A stretch of DNA of 64,000 bases, taken from assembly GCA_037367405.1 (NCBI GenBank), contig JAZKJV010008263.1, positions 186,001-250,000 on the forward strand. Direction: 5' to 3'. Position numbers and translations under genes: made by a program. Shown here piece after piece: positions 33,700 through 45,424 of the stretch. Below the pieces are notes generated by a model that was not told the DNA's origin, ran no database searches, and saw only the letters and a program-made list of their open reading frames with translations. Origin of the DNA: Ottelia alismoides (taxonomy: Eukaryota > Streptophyta > Magnoliopsida > Alismatales > Hydrocharitaceae). Within the stretch, counting starts at the first letter, position 1; every line of letters starts with the position of its first letter.

Positions 33700-34906
33700 C
33701 GTGGATTGAATAGATTATTTAGTTACGCTTAATTTCGGTAATTAAGAAATTTTTGAGTTATTTAAGTCAATCTTGTTGTGTGATTTTTTTTGTCGTATTA
33801 TAATTAAATTTTTATTTTGATTACTTATATCTCTTTTAAATTGATAACCACATGTTGTCTTTGCTAGGGCCCATGAAACAACTCAATGAAGAGCGAAGCG
33901 GAGGCTCGAGCTCGATGCTTCAACTAAATTTAGATGAAGTCGATCATAATTAGAGAGACATTGTTAATTATATTAATATTTTCAGTTCATTAGTACAATA
34001 ATTTGTTGTGATTATTTGTTGTAATAATTTAGATAATGCACATTTAAAGTGGCTTTTGTTTGAGACCTTACATTTGTATAAAGACTTAGGCATTATTTTT
34101 CTCTATTCTCGATTGTATCGAGAGTGGTTCTCGACTTGAATGGCAAAATTAAGATAGGCACATGGTAGTGTAAGTCAAATATCATTGCACCCTCATAATT
34201 TAGACCATACTTAATCAAATAAGATTCATTACATCACTAAAAATTCATTATCAAGATGCATATAAACACATATGATTTATCCACAATGAAATATGATTCT
34301 TCCTCACTAATAGTATCATACATGTGCAACTTTTATCGATTCTCATGCATTTAGTGTAAACTTAAATATTCAAGTTCATGTAACACATGGAGAGTGATGG
34401 GAATCTTTGTAAGTATACTTCTGTCTGAGCATACATCATAGTTTTCTCACTTGTATTTTGTTTTCTGATTCCACTCTTGATTTTGAAACCCAATTTTAAA
34501 AGGAAAAGGGACTGAATGGTAGGCTCGAACTATATGCTCATGTTAAACCAAGTTAATCAAATAACGTGGAATAAATTCAATACTTGTATTACAGGTGCAT
34601 AAAGACCTCATTAGACATAAGTCCTTTCCCTAATACAAAGTGGCAGAGGATGCACACTTTAAAGTTAGAGACCAAATCCTCGGACTTGACCCCTAAGTCT
34701 CTATTTCCGACTCTCGTGGATATGGGAGCTGCAAGGGATTGCCTTCGACCTTAGTATATGTTTTGGTTGTGTATGCCTTTTTATCTCTTTTGGGGCATGA
34801 TTTTAAACTTGACATCCTGGGAAGATCACCTCGATTGAGATCATACAAGAGAACTGCTATGCATAAGGCAACACCGTATGTGTAATGTAGTGAAATATCA
34901 TTTTAT
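33700..34906 (+). other. Element 3 leader (first part), interrupted by Copia A
   Basis: Noncoding sequence after the primer site. It resembles Element 2's leader in short blocks, for example GGCCCATGAAACAACTC near 33859 against GTGCCCATGGATTCGAG near 26028, and a GGGACTGAATGGTAGG block near 34507. It stops at the TTTAT target of Copia A and resumes at 48027. Confidence 0.6.
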
Positions 34907-37467
34907 TATTGGATATTCGAGCCCACGATGAGCCATTATGCAATAAATGCTATTGCAAATATCATTCCTTGATTTAAAATGTTATTGTGAGACCACAATG
35001 AGCAATCTTAATTATTATAAAACTGTTGATTCAATTGTTGAATCATATTGGCTAGTGCTTGGATGAATATCTAATGAGATAAATTGATGAGTCATCAAGT
35101 ACCTTTAAATGAATGTTAAGAGAGGATCTCGATTCTGAGAAGAAAATGGGAATTCTTCTTAAAAGGTTGATACCTAACCGACCTCTTAATGTAGGTCCTC
35201 TACACGATAGAGATTCGAAGGTGTTAGACAAGTTAAGTCAAAAAGTTGACTTAATGACATCGATATAACCAAGACCCATGTCGTATGTTGTCATGATATA
35301 GGCATACATCCTCCAACTGGTGACATGTGTTACTATATGTTTGAGCATGTACATTTGGCAGACCAATAGGTTGACGACCTCATCAATGTCTATACATCGA
35401 CATGTTGGTGTACATGAAAGGGCATATGAGTAATACGATCTCTCAATGGGATCATACATGTTCATTACTGAATCGGAAGACATGAGCTCACTCATGAGAT
35501 ATTGGGAAGGATTAATCTTCCTGCATGGTCGTCTCTCTGTGGAAGATTTACAGAATTTATAGGTTTGATATATGCTTTTGGAAAGTATATGATAAATACC
35601 TAGGTATGACATGTTTTTGGAAAATATATGATGGATACCGACTCCCAATGATCAATTGAGAAACTTAATGATAAAACCTTGAATGATATAGCCTAAATAG
35701 AAATAAAACTTCTAGTTTATTCTAGGTCTTCCCGTATGAAGGATGTACATGCATTAGGAATACGTAAAGGTGATGTGATAATAAAGGATTGTATAACCAC
35801 GACGATTCCATTCCGAAGGAGTGATGAAACAGATTTGGATCTAGTGACTCCTCTCAGTAGATAAGTGATCTAATCTTGATTCAATTGTCGGACAGTTATC
35901 TGAATGTAATTCAGATGCAATGACAAGATTGCATCTACGGCTTTGATTTAATCAAACACCAATGGGAGGTCCGTAAGATCTGGATTTGAGATGTGATCGC
36001 AATATCCAAGTCACTATATGTGGAACAATACAATGGACTTGTCCTTATGTCCAAGTATCCACAGAGAAAATACACTACCCATGAAAGAGTTCAAAGATAA
36101 TTTCATTGTTGATATACGTATCAGAGCATTGAGAAAATTGATAATTAAATGTGATTTAATTATCATGAATGATATGAATCTGATTCATATTAAAGGAGAG
36201 TTATCAGTGATAACTAAATGTTATTTAATTATCAAAGATGTGAATAATGTGATTGTGATTCATATTATTTAGGCACATGAAAATAGAGATCCAAGATGAT
36301 TCAATGCGATTTAATTATCATGGATATGAATAATGTTGACAGTATTATCAATATTATAATATGTATATTATAAATGTGATTTATAATATATAAGAAAGAT
36401 CTATTTGTAGATAACATTTACGATTTAGATGTTGATGTGAATTGGATTCACACTAGACAATTAACTGAAAAATGTAATTTACGTTTTATTTTAGGTTGTG
36501 AATTTGATTCACAAATTTCCAATGAGATGAATGCAATATTCACAAGATAATTATGAATTATTTTCGTGATATTATTTACAACAAGTGTTGTTATAATTAT
36601 TGGAGATAATCATGAGATAACGGTGGCAAGCCACCTTCCTAATGAGGAGTGTAGACAGTCACCAATTTTTATTCGGAATTGGTGGCCATCCCCTCTTCAT
36701 ATGGCAGAAGGCTAGCCTCCTTCCTATTATATCCATAGATAATTGATTAAATTTAAATTAATTTGTATTTATTATTCAATATATATTTTATAAAATTAAA
36801 TTATTTGTTGTTGTATTTTTACAACAAGATCGTGGCCATTGAAAGGAACACAAATCGAACTCATGCATTCATTCGTGTTGTCCATGGATTGAGATCCATG
36901 GATTCCCAAATTATTATATAAGAATAGGAAACCCTAGATATTCTTTACACAATGGAAAAATGCTCTCTCTCTCTAATAGCCAACTCTCTCTCTCTTCTCA
37001 CTGTGACTGTCCACCATGCATGGATCCCTAGAGTGTGTCGCCATTGCAGCACCATCGTCATTATGATGTCGGTTCATTTTCTCGTGTATATCTGTCTCCT
37101 TTGATGTGCCTCAATCGTGAAGAAGATGTCGGATCTTGTATGATGAGATTAGGAGATTCACCACTTGGATCATCAACATGAATTGCGAGGAGCACACGTT
37201 TCATCAACGCACTCGTAAGCATCTCCTCTGTTGGATCAGACTTGAGAGAGGATGTCTCTTTTTTTAGATACTCGATGAGAACCACATTTCAAGAGGTAAG
37301 TTTAGATGAAATGATTTGAGAAGTGTTATTGGATCTAGTGGTTTCATCAGTCTAATTTTTTTTAATTCCGCTAGCAGGAGCCACTAGTAAGACTAGTCGC
37401 TCACGATCGCATACGATGGGATCCTTGCACTTCTGTGATGTACATAAGTATTTTCCCATATCCTTCA
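34907..37467 (+). repeat. Copia A 5' LTR
   Basis: A 2561-bp LTR starting TATTGG (from TGTTGG) and ending CCATATCCTTCA. Includes a hairpin array (36140-36600), a TATA box TATATAAG (36915-36922) and a downstream CTCTCT tract typical of plant core promoters. The minus-strand frames at 35238 and 37061 are not supported. Confidence 0.9.
36140..36600 (+). repeat. Array of short hairpins with 3-nt loops, Copia 5' LTR
   Basis: Perfect inverted repeats: 36140-36164 (11-bp arms, loop GTG), 36172-36190 (8, CTG), 36199-36215 (7, AGT), 36364-36390 (12, GTG), 36436-36452 (7, TGG), 36496-36514 (8, TTG), and ACAACA/TGTTGT with a 2-nt loop near 36579-36592. A further one with one mismatch is at 36209-36233. 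All lie upstream of the TATA box, in U3. Confidence 0.8.
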
Positions 37468-37469
37468 AG

Positions 37470-37482
37470 TTGTATCAGATCC
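37470..37482 (+). other. Primer binding site (initiator tRNA-Met) of Copia A
   Basis: TTGTATCAGATCC differs at two positions from TGGTATCAGAGCC, the usual plant Copia site, and starts 2 nt after the 5' LTR. Confidence 0.85.
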
Positions 37483-39359
37483 AGGTTGTTGGATAAGATC
37501 AATAAATCTAAGATGACATTGGCACTTTAGGGTTTGTGAATTTTTCATCACATTTTGTTCACGCAGTACTGTTTTGTGTGATTTTTTAGTACTTCTTTAA
37601 AAGCGTTTAAATACAAAATTATCAATTTTATTATGTTCCCCGTTAAATAAGGAAATAGTGGGACTTGAGTTTGCATTATTTGGAATCCGTTTGCTCAAGT
37701 TATGATTGTTTTATTGAACATGAATCCACTTTTTCGGGAAGACAAAATATGACGTGTTTAAAAAATTAAATATGGTTTTAATTCACTTGTAAATGCGTGT
37801 AAAACGCACTTAAGTTCTATTGTAAATAAAATTAGATATCTATAAAAAACTTATTTCGCATGATTTGGATTTAAATTGATTGAGATATTCTAATTTTAAT
37901 GAGAGTCACTACTGAAAATTACTTTCCCAATCAAGAAACTTGCGATTTCCATTTAAGAAATTGATGAAACTAAATTGTTTAATTTCCTATAATAATTATG
38001 CATAAATATTTGAGAAATATTTGATGATGCTTGTTTCCTTAAATGATATTTTCCATTACAAAAAATGATAAGATAATCGATCTTGATCACAATTGGTTAC
38101 AATCCATTCCAACAAACATAGTTTCTTGAATAGGATTGGGGGTTTCTTTAGAAAATCTTCTTATAATACTAATCAAAATGGTATTGGTAAATATTATATG
38201 GTAGAACTTCGATTGAACGATCGATTATCATCTCAAATACAAAATAATCAAAGTCACATTATCTTGACCTGAGGTGGATATGGTGTCTACTCAAGGAGCG
38301 TTGGGGTAGCAGGTTGCTCCGTGAGAGGTCTATCCCACTCCTGTCGGTACTGGCGATGACAGTTGGTAAGGAAAGTATAATGCTTGAAGCGATCATGATG
38401 TATTTATCTAATTATTAAATTATGAATAATACATATTTGAGATAATACTATATTTCAAGTAACAATAAAGAATGTTTGTTGAATATTAACTGGAACATTA
38501 ATTTAATATGATTAGATTAATTAGAATCCAATTAAAACTAATTTACTCTATTAGCAGTAGAGTAATATTTCTAGTGGAAGAATTAATTATGTGAATATGA
38601 TAATTAATTAGAATTTAAACATGATATGGAAGATCATATAAGTAACATCCATGGTCTCCCATCAAGGCAAAGGGTTCTGTTGCTAGGGGTTGTATGTAGG
38701 AGACACCTGTTCGAAGTTACAACTCCTACGAACAAGCACATCTGGATCGGGCTCTTTACTTCTCAAAAGAGCAAGGTCATATACGTAGTGACCACAATAT
38801 TGGTTCCTCATATTATTGGGGTTATATTGGCTTGTGCATACCGAGTGCTATTCATGTTGACGTTTGTTACGGTCAACATCACCTTAGGAGTGGTGGACCT
38901 AGGTGTTAAAGACCGGATGGGAATGTAAGTTGGACTTACAAGGAGTTTCTGCTTCTTTTTTATCTAAGTTGTAGGTTCTCATATTATTTGGATGTAACAA
39001 AGATAAGAAAGGAGATCCCAGATCTTACTTGAGATATAATGGTATATCTCTTACATTAAAAGTGATTAAGGGAATGAACTTTCAGTGTTGACAATGCAAG
39101 ATAACTTTGATATAAAATTCCTAAATCAAGTAAAAATATATATTTATATATATTTATGTAGATTTTTCTTTTAGATAATCCTCATTAAATCCACTCAATA
39201 CTATATCAGCAATGACCAGTAAAATATCTTGGATTGGTTCCATGATCAAGATACTGTACTTGCAGTTGGACATATAATGTATGTGGTTACAATGTGCAAG
39301 TTTCCTCATAATAATGAGGAATGAAAATTAAATAGACAATATACAACAACCTAGGGTTT
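37483..39359 (+). other. Copia A leader and unrecognised sequence
   Basis: About 1.9 kb without recognisable domain. The frame at 38626-38928 (100 residues, hydrophobic) matches nothing I know. A tract near 38280-38360 is GC-richer than its surroundings. Part may be decayed gag or an old insertion. Confidence 0.4.
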
Positions 39360-39860
39360 ATGCATCTCTATAGTCTTGATCTCTCATCGAGTGTGCTTTG
39401 GAAGTATCATGTCGATGATGACCGTAATTGTCAAATAATCTTTATTAAATCTAAGAAGATGTTTTCTCATATACATATGTGCTCTCGACATTTAAACAAG
39501 AATGACATGGTTCACTACATTATGCGAAATGGTAGCTCGATAAGAGAAGATGTACTCAAAATGTTTGAGTACCAACCTGAACCAAAGTCTTTAAGAGTTG
39601 AGACGGATGTAGATATGACCGGTGTCATCATACTACTATCTACATTCAAGTCTTTAATGATGCTTCATATTATTCATATTGTATGAGTTGTGAAGCATTT
39701 ATAAATGTTTAGTACTCTTATATTAAAGTTCCTTGTGGACATGTTTAATGTAAGAGTTCTTTGTCTTAAGCAATTGTTTTTTATAGATGAAGGGAGCACA
39801 ATGGAAGCATGGGTCTAACCCAAGTAAGAAGGGAAATAAAAGTGTTGACTATTTTTATGT
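39360..39860 (+). pseudogene. gag: Copia A gag remnant
   Basis: The 108-residue frame 39360-39686 contains IMRNGSSIREDVLKM and a following stretch that resemble the UBN2/Gag domain of plant Tork-type elements (a pattern like GSSVREHVLKM). A lysine-rich stretch follows (KGAQWKHGSNPSKKGNK, about 39790-39840). Stops and frameshifts elsewhere; no intact zinc knuckle. Gag would package element RNA; this copy cannot. Confidence 0.6.
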
Positions 39861-40451
39861 GACTTCCTAATGACATTGAAACAGTTGGATGAATGCCAGT
39901 ACTGCAATAAGACGATGTATTGATAGTATAACTATCTAGACTATCTAGGATCATAGAAAAGGACTCTGATAGTGCATCAGAATAATATACTATCATCACA
40001 TAAATTGACTTACTTATTATATAAGATCAAAGTCTAAAAAATTGTATCTCATTCTTGTAATAGCACTTGCAATTGGTTGCATATGTTTTAGAAGACAGGA
40101 AGATTTGATCTTAAGGTTTAATAGGCATCCACATGGATATTAGTTAAATTGTTGCAACCATCTCAATTGTATAGATAGACTTCATAATTTCAGTGGTAGA
40201 GTCCTTAGTTTTAGAGAATGTGTCTATGATCTAGATATTAGAATACACTCCTTGTTTATTTCTAAATGTTGAAAATAAACACGAATTCTAGAATATACCT
40301 ATTATAAAGTGTTATAACGAATATATTTCAGATAGTAATCTGGCATCTGGAGGACTCTATTAGAATATAAATGAATGGTTTATTAACTTTCTAATAATAA
40401 AAATTTAAAACCTTAAAAGGCCAATAGGAGTATAAAGATCATTTGACAATG

Positions 40452-41110
40452 ATATGGCATCAAGCCTTGGACATATGTCCGTTGATGAGATCAATAGACT
40501 AGTAAGAGATGAAACTTTAGAATATATGAAATTTCAAATCTTAGATGTTTGTGAATATAGTATTAAAAGTAAAAAATATCTAATGCACCCTTCGTTGGGG
40601 ATGGTGTAAGTTGTCAAAGGTATTCAAGACCTCATACATATTGGTGTATGTAGATCATCAAATCAAAATAAACATTAATGATATATGATATCTATTGATG
40701 ATTATGTGTGATATGAGATTTCTTTTCTTCACCTTAGAAACATTTGAAATGTTCAACTTAAATTTTTTTAGAACCAATGTTTGAAGGCAGATGAAATGAA
40801 TTTGATCTAACCTAGGTAGCATGTACCTCTTAGATGAATACAAGGAATACCTTATGGAGATATGAATATCATTCCTATATCACTCCTCCTAATACACCTA
40901 AACTCAATAGACTAGTAGAGAGATGCAATTGGATAATGTGTGACCTGATTTGATCAAAGATGAATCTTAGCATAGTTACCTCTTAGTTTACAGGTATATA
41001 TGTAGTAGATACTACAATGTATATCCTTAATAAGATTCCATGCAAATCTAAACCCGCACATCCTCATAAGCTATGGTTTGAAACCTAGCCTTGTGTTGGA
41101 CACTAGAGGA
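40452..41110 (+). pseudogene. pol: Copia A pol: GAG-pre-integrase and integrase remnant
   Basis: In shifting plus-strand frames: MWHQALGHMSVDEINRLV (from about 40452), a typical pre-integrase start; then YMISIDDY near 40685, matching the integrase YFITFIDDYSR block; then an EYKEYLMEI-like and a TPPNTPKLN-like segment near 40835-40910; and ILNKIPCKSKPAHPHKLW near 41022-41078, the usual downstream block. Many stops; inactive. The order gag, integrase, RT is diagnostic for Copia. Confidence 0.75.
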
Positions 41111-41439
41111 TTTATGGTTGCTTGGTCCATAACTTTGTCATGGATGCAAGTAAGATATAATCTACCACTTGAGAGTGATACTTCATTACAAAATAAAGGA
41201 TGGTATTGGATACCTACTTTATGACGTTGAGGTTCTTAAAAGATTTCATCTCTAAGGATATGATTCTTATAGGATGGGACTCTTGAGAATCAAGGTGAAA
41301 TGAAGTGAAGGAGCTCATTGAATCTTAAGAAGATAATGAAACTCCTAAAATATGAAACTAAAAGGACAATTAAAGATGAAAAACTAATACTTCTTCAAAT
41401 TATTTTAAGGATGGATTCCATATGTCAGTAAACTCTGAC

Positions 41440-41990
41440 AATGATCTGACTTCATATGATGAAGCTTCCAAGGTCATGACATGGAAAGATGGATGTTATC
41501 AATAACGTCTAAAGTAGATTTCATATACAAAAGTTGTATATGAACTCTCGAGGATCCACCTATATGGGTAAGACCCATTAAGGCATTAATGGATCTTCAA
41601 GAGAAAGAGGAAATCTGATGAGAAGGTACAGACCTTCAAAGCACGTCTAGTATCCACAAGAGACACACCGAAGAGAAGACATCGTTTGAGATGATACTTA
41701 CTCTCCACTGACCATGCTTAAACCCATCAAAATATTGCTTACTATGAAATCTTCAAGATGGAAGTCAATATTGCATTCCTTTATGAATAACTCCTTGAGG
41801 ATATTCACATGAAAGAAGCCCCAGGGCTTCATGGTCGAGGAAAGCAAGGTGTGCAAGCTAATCGGATATAATCTTGATGAGCCATGTGAAGCTTAGTTGG
41901 AGTACCATTGTGTTCATCATGCTAAATGTAGATAATATCCTAATCATTTGGAATGATGTAAGGATAATAATACGTGTTTTTTAATTTACT
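41440..41990 (+). pseudogene. pol: Copia A pol: reverse transcriptase remnant
   Basis: Fragments in several frames: AMTWKDGC near 41475, WIFKRKRKSDEKVQTFKARL near 41595, YSPLTMLKPIKILL near 41700, and an IMLNVDNILIIWNDV stretch near 41915-41958 where the family has YVDD. The catalytic motif has become NVDN, and there are stops throughout, so the enzyme is dead. Confidence 0.75.
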
Positions 41991-42199
41991 TGTTCCATAC
42001 CTTGAGTTATAATCTCAAGGATACCTCTTAGATCTTAGTTTTGAAGATGTCCAGAAGCAAAGAGAAGAGGGTATTGGGACCGTCATATTAAGTGACACCT
42101 TGGACATGTTCCATTGTAAATCCCAATGAAGGCTTCCTTCCCTCAAGATATGGTACTGACCTATATATAGGGATAACACCTCAATGAGTTGATTATGTA

Positions 42200-42677
42200 A
42201 ATGCAAAAGCTGCATGACGTAGTCATTAGCTATGGAAGCTTTGTGTATGCTAGATGTGTACAAAAGCCATATGTCTGCCATGCAGTGGGAGTGATAAACT
42301 GTTACTAATACTACTATGGAGATAAAGCACTTTATTATAGTAATAACAATAACTTCAAAAAATGACAAGACTTTAGGGATAGTGATCTCAAAGTCTTATC
42401 TTCAAGAGCATAAGACTTTATGGATAAAGATCCAAAAAGGTCTTAATTGTGGATATCTTAGGAAATAGAGATATCCGGGAATAAGGGTATTCTGATATGG
42501 ATACTGGAAGTTACATACTAGTTATAATAATTATTGAATTGTAGTGTCAAGGAAACTAGAAATGACAAAATCAAGTATGGGTTGCATACGATGCAACACT
42601 CACATTAGATGCGAGCACGGTTACTAGGAGATATGCAAGTGTCGTAAAAGGAATTGGTGAAGTCTCTTCGGAACAGA
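42200..42677 (+). pseudogene. pol: Copia A pol: connection and RNase H remnant
   Basis: A stretch near 42222-42275 corresponds to the YASAIGSLMYAMLCTRPD block that precedes RNase H in Tork-type elements. Beyond it no intact motif is left. The frame at 42015-42368 on the minus strand is a shadow. It is interrupted at 42677 by the solo LTR. Confidence 0.5.
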
Positions 42678-43985
42678 TGTGGGACATGCAAGCCCACGAC
42701 GATCCATTATGCAATAAATGTTGCTGCAAATATCATTCCCTGATCTGAAATGAAGAATAACTATTTTGCATAATAGGTACGTTAGTACAATTAGGGTTAT
42801 GTACCATGTCCATCTTAATAATCATACAGTTGTTGATTCAACTATTAAATCATAGAGGTTGGTGCTTGGATGAATATCTAAAGAGTTAGATTGAGGACTC
42901 ATCAAGCACCGTCAAATGATGATTAAGAGATTATCTCAAGCATGAGGAGGAGATGGAAATCCTCTGTCTAAATGTTGATATTTAATGGACCTCTTGATGC
43001 AAGTCTTGTGCGTAGGAATAGAGATTCAGAGGTTTTAGATAAGTTAGGTCAAAGAGTTGACTTAACGATATCGAGATAACCGAAGTCCTCTATCGTATGT
43101 TATCATGATACAGGAATACATGGTCTAACAAGAGACAGATGTGTTACTGTATGTCTGAGTATGTTCATTTGGCAGATCAATAGGTTGATGACCTAATAAA
43201 GGTCTATACACCGATGCGTTGGTGTGCATGCAAGGGCATATGAGTAATACAATATCTCAAAGGGATCATAGAGGTTTAGTTACTGAACCGGAAGACATGA
43301 TCTCACTCATGAGACATTGGGAAGAATAAAATTCTATGCATGGTCGTCTCGCTTTGAAAGCTTGACTGAATTTGTAGGTTTGATATATACTTTTAGAAAG
43401 TATATGATCAAGACCGAGGTATGATATATGCTTTTGGAAAGTATATGATCGATACCGAATCTTAATGATCAAATGAGAAACTTAATGATAAAACCCTAAA
43501 GTAGACAGTGTAAAATTAATCTAATAATTCGGGTTTATTCTTAGTCTTCCAGTATGTGGAATGTACAGATATTGGGAATACCTAAGGGTGATGTGATCAT
43601 AAACGATTGTATAACCATGACGCTTCCATTCCTAGGGAGTGATGAAACGGGTCTGGATTTTAGTGACTCCTCTCAGTAGAGAAGTGATCTGATCTGGGTC
43701 CAAATATTGGACATTGATCTGAATGTGATTCAGATGCAATGAGAAGATTAGATTTCCTGTCTTGATTTAATAAAGCATCTATGGGAGGCCCGAGATCTGG
43801 ATTTGAGATGTGATCTCAATATCCAAGTCACTATGCGTGGAACAATACAATCGCCTTGTCCTTATCTCCATGTATCTGGGGAGAAAGTGCATTATCTTTG
43901 AAAGTGTTCAAGACAATTTCATTGTTGATGTTATATATCCGAGCACTGTGAAAACTAATAATTAAATGTTATTTGATTATCATGA

Positions 43986-44410
43986 ATAATATGAATTTGA
44001 TTCATATTATAAAGAGAGTTATCTAAGATAATTAAATGTTATTTAATTATCAAAGATGTGAATAATGTGAATGTGATTTATATTATTTGGGAACAAGAGA
44101 ATAAAGATCCAAGATGATTAAATGTGATTTAAATATTATGGATATGAATAATCAGGATAACACTATCCATATTAATCATATTATAAATGTGATTTATAAT
44201 ATATAAGAGAGAGCTATTTGTATTTTTCATTTGTTAATTAAATGTTGATGTGAATTAGATTCACATTGGACATTAAATTGAAAATGTAATTTACATTTTA
44301 TTTTTGGTTGTGAATGTGATTCACAGATTTCAATTGGAAAGATTGCAATATTCTCAAAATAATAATGAATTGTTTTTGTAGAATAATTTACAACAAGTGT
44401 TGTTGTAAAA
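43986..44410 (+). repeat. Array of short hairpins, solo Copia LTR
   Basis: Perfect repeats: 43986-44010 (11-bp arms, loop TTG), 44178-44202 (11, GTG), 44248-44266 (8, TAG), 44281-44299 (9, single T), 44309-44325 (7, GTG). Same order and loop style as in the outer LTRs. Confidence 0.8.
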
Positions 44411-44759
44411 TCATGGAAATTTCCAAGGAATCATGAAATATGAACAAGATTGCATGAGATTGCATGGAGATATCACCCTTGCATATTGGAAGGTTGGACG
44501 GCTACAATTTCTCTATAGAAATTGGTAGCCGTCCACTCTAAATATGGAGAGTGAAATATCCATCCAATAATATCCATCTATGGTTGATTTAATTTAGGAT
44601 TGAATTATACTTTGATTTATCAAATATATTTAATCTAAATTAAATAAATTGTTGTTGTGTTTTTCCCAACAACATCTTGACCATTATAAGAAACACAAAT
44701 CAATGTGAGCCATTGGATTTGTGTTGTCCATAGATTGAGATTCATGGATCCCAAAATAT

Positions 44760-44768
44760 TATAAATAG
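44760..44768 (+). promoter_or_regulatory. TATA box of the solo Copia LTR
   Basis: TATAAATAG, about 50 bp before a CTCTCT-rich tract (Y-patch-like). The homologous site is TATATAAG in the 5' LTR (36915) and is lost in the 3' LTR (about 47466). Confidence 0.55.
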
Positions 44769-45318
44769 AAAGTCACCCCTTGCTCATCACAAGTTAGACA
44801 ACATATGCTCTCTCTCTCTCACTCTCATTCTCTTTACCCTCTCTCTCTCATAAGGTCATCCACCATGGAAACCCTAGAGAGAGTCTCCATCGCCGCAGCG
44901 TCGTTGTTATGTTGCCCTATCGTTTGCTCGTGGATCTCCATCTCCTTCGACGTGACTTGATCATGAAGAAGATGTCGTATCTCGTGTGACGAGATCAGGA
45001 GTTTCGTTGCTTGGACCATAAACATGGATTGCGAGAAGCACGCGTCTCATCCATGCACTCGCAAGCGTCTCCTCCATTAGATCGGACTTGAGACAAGAGG
45101 TCTCTTCGTTTTGAGACTCAATCACAACCACGCTTCAAGAGGTAATCCTATTACTTGTTTGTGATCCGAGAAGTGTTCTAGGATCATGTGGTTTCATTGC
45201 ATGATTTTTTTTTAATTTCCGATGCCTCGAACAACTAGTGCGACTAGTCGCTCCCGATTGCATACGATGCCATCTTCATGCTTCCGTGATGCGCTTAAGG
45301 ATCCCACCATATCCTTCA

Positions 45319-45424
45319 ATAGAGTGACTGATCGTCTTACTTAGCTATAACAAATAGCTTATGATTGTCATGAATGTGGGTATAAAGATTAGACCATTAA
45401 TGGCTCATTGGTCTAGTGGGAGAT
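45319..45424 (+). other. Last internal bases and polypurine tract of Copia A
   Basis: The 106 bp between solo LTR and 3' LTR end in AGTGGGAGAT (45415-45424), directly before TGTTGG. AGTGGGAGATTGTTGG is the common Copia polypurine-tract/LTR junction, which identifies the next LTR as a 3' LTR. Confidence 0.85.

Larger units (their letters stand above)
42678..45318 (+). repeat. Solo LTR of a related Copia nested in Copia A
   Basis: 2641 bp starting TGTGGGACATG and ending CCATATCCTTCA. It has no primer site after it. ACAGA (42673-42677) and ATAGA (45319-45323) form a 4-of-5 target duplication. Its centre differs from the outer LTRs (44410-44560) and it retains TATAAATAG (44760-44768) with a CTCTCT tract. 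Best explained as a later insertion of a sister subfamily that lost its interior by LTR-LTR recombination. Confidence 0.75.

Noticed and set aside
38626..38928. 100-residue hydrophobic frame inside Copia A as a host gene
   Set aside because: No start context, homology or conservation; surrounded by decayed transposon DNA.
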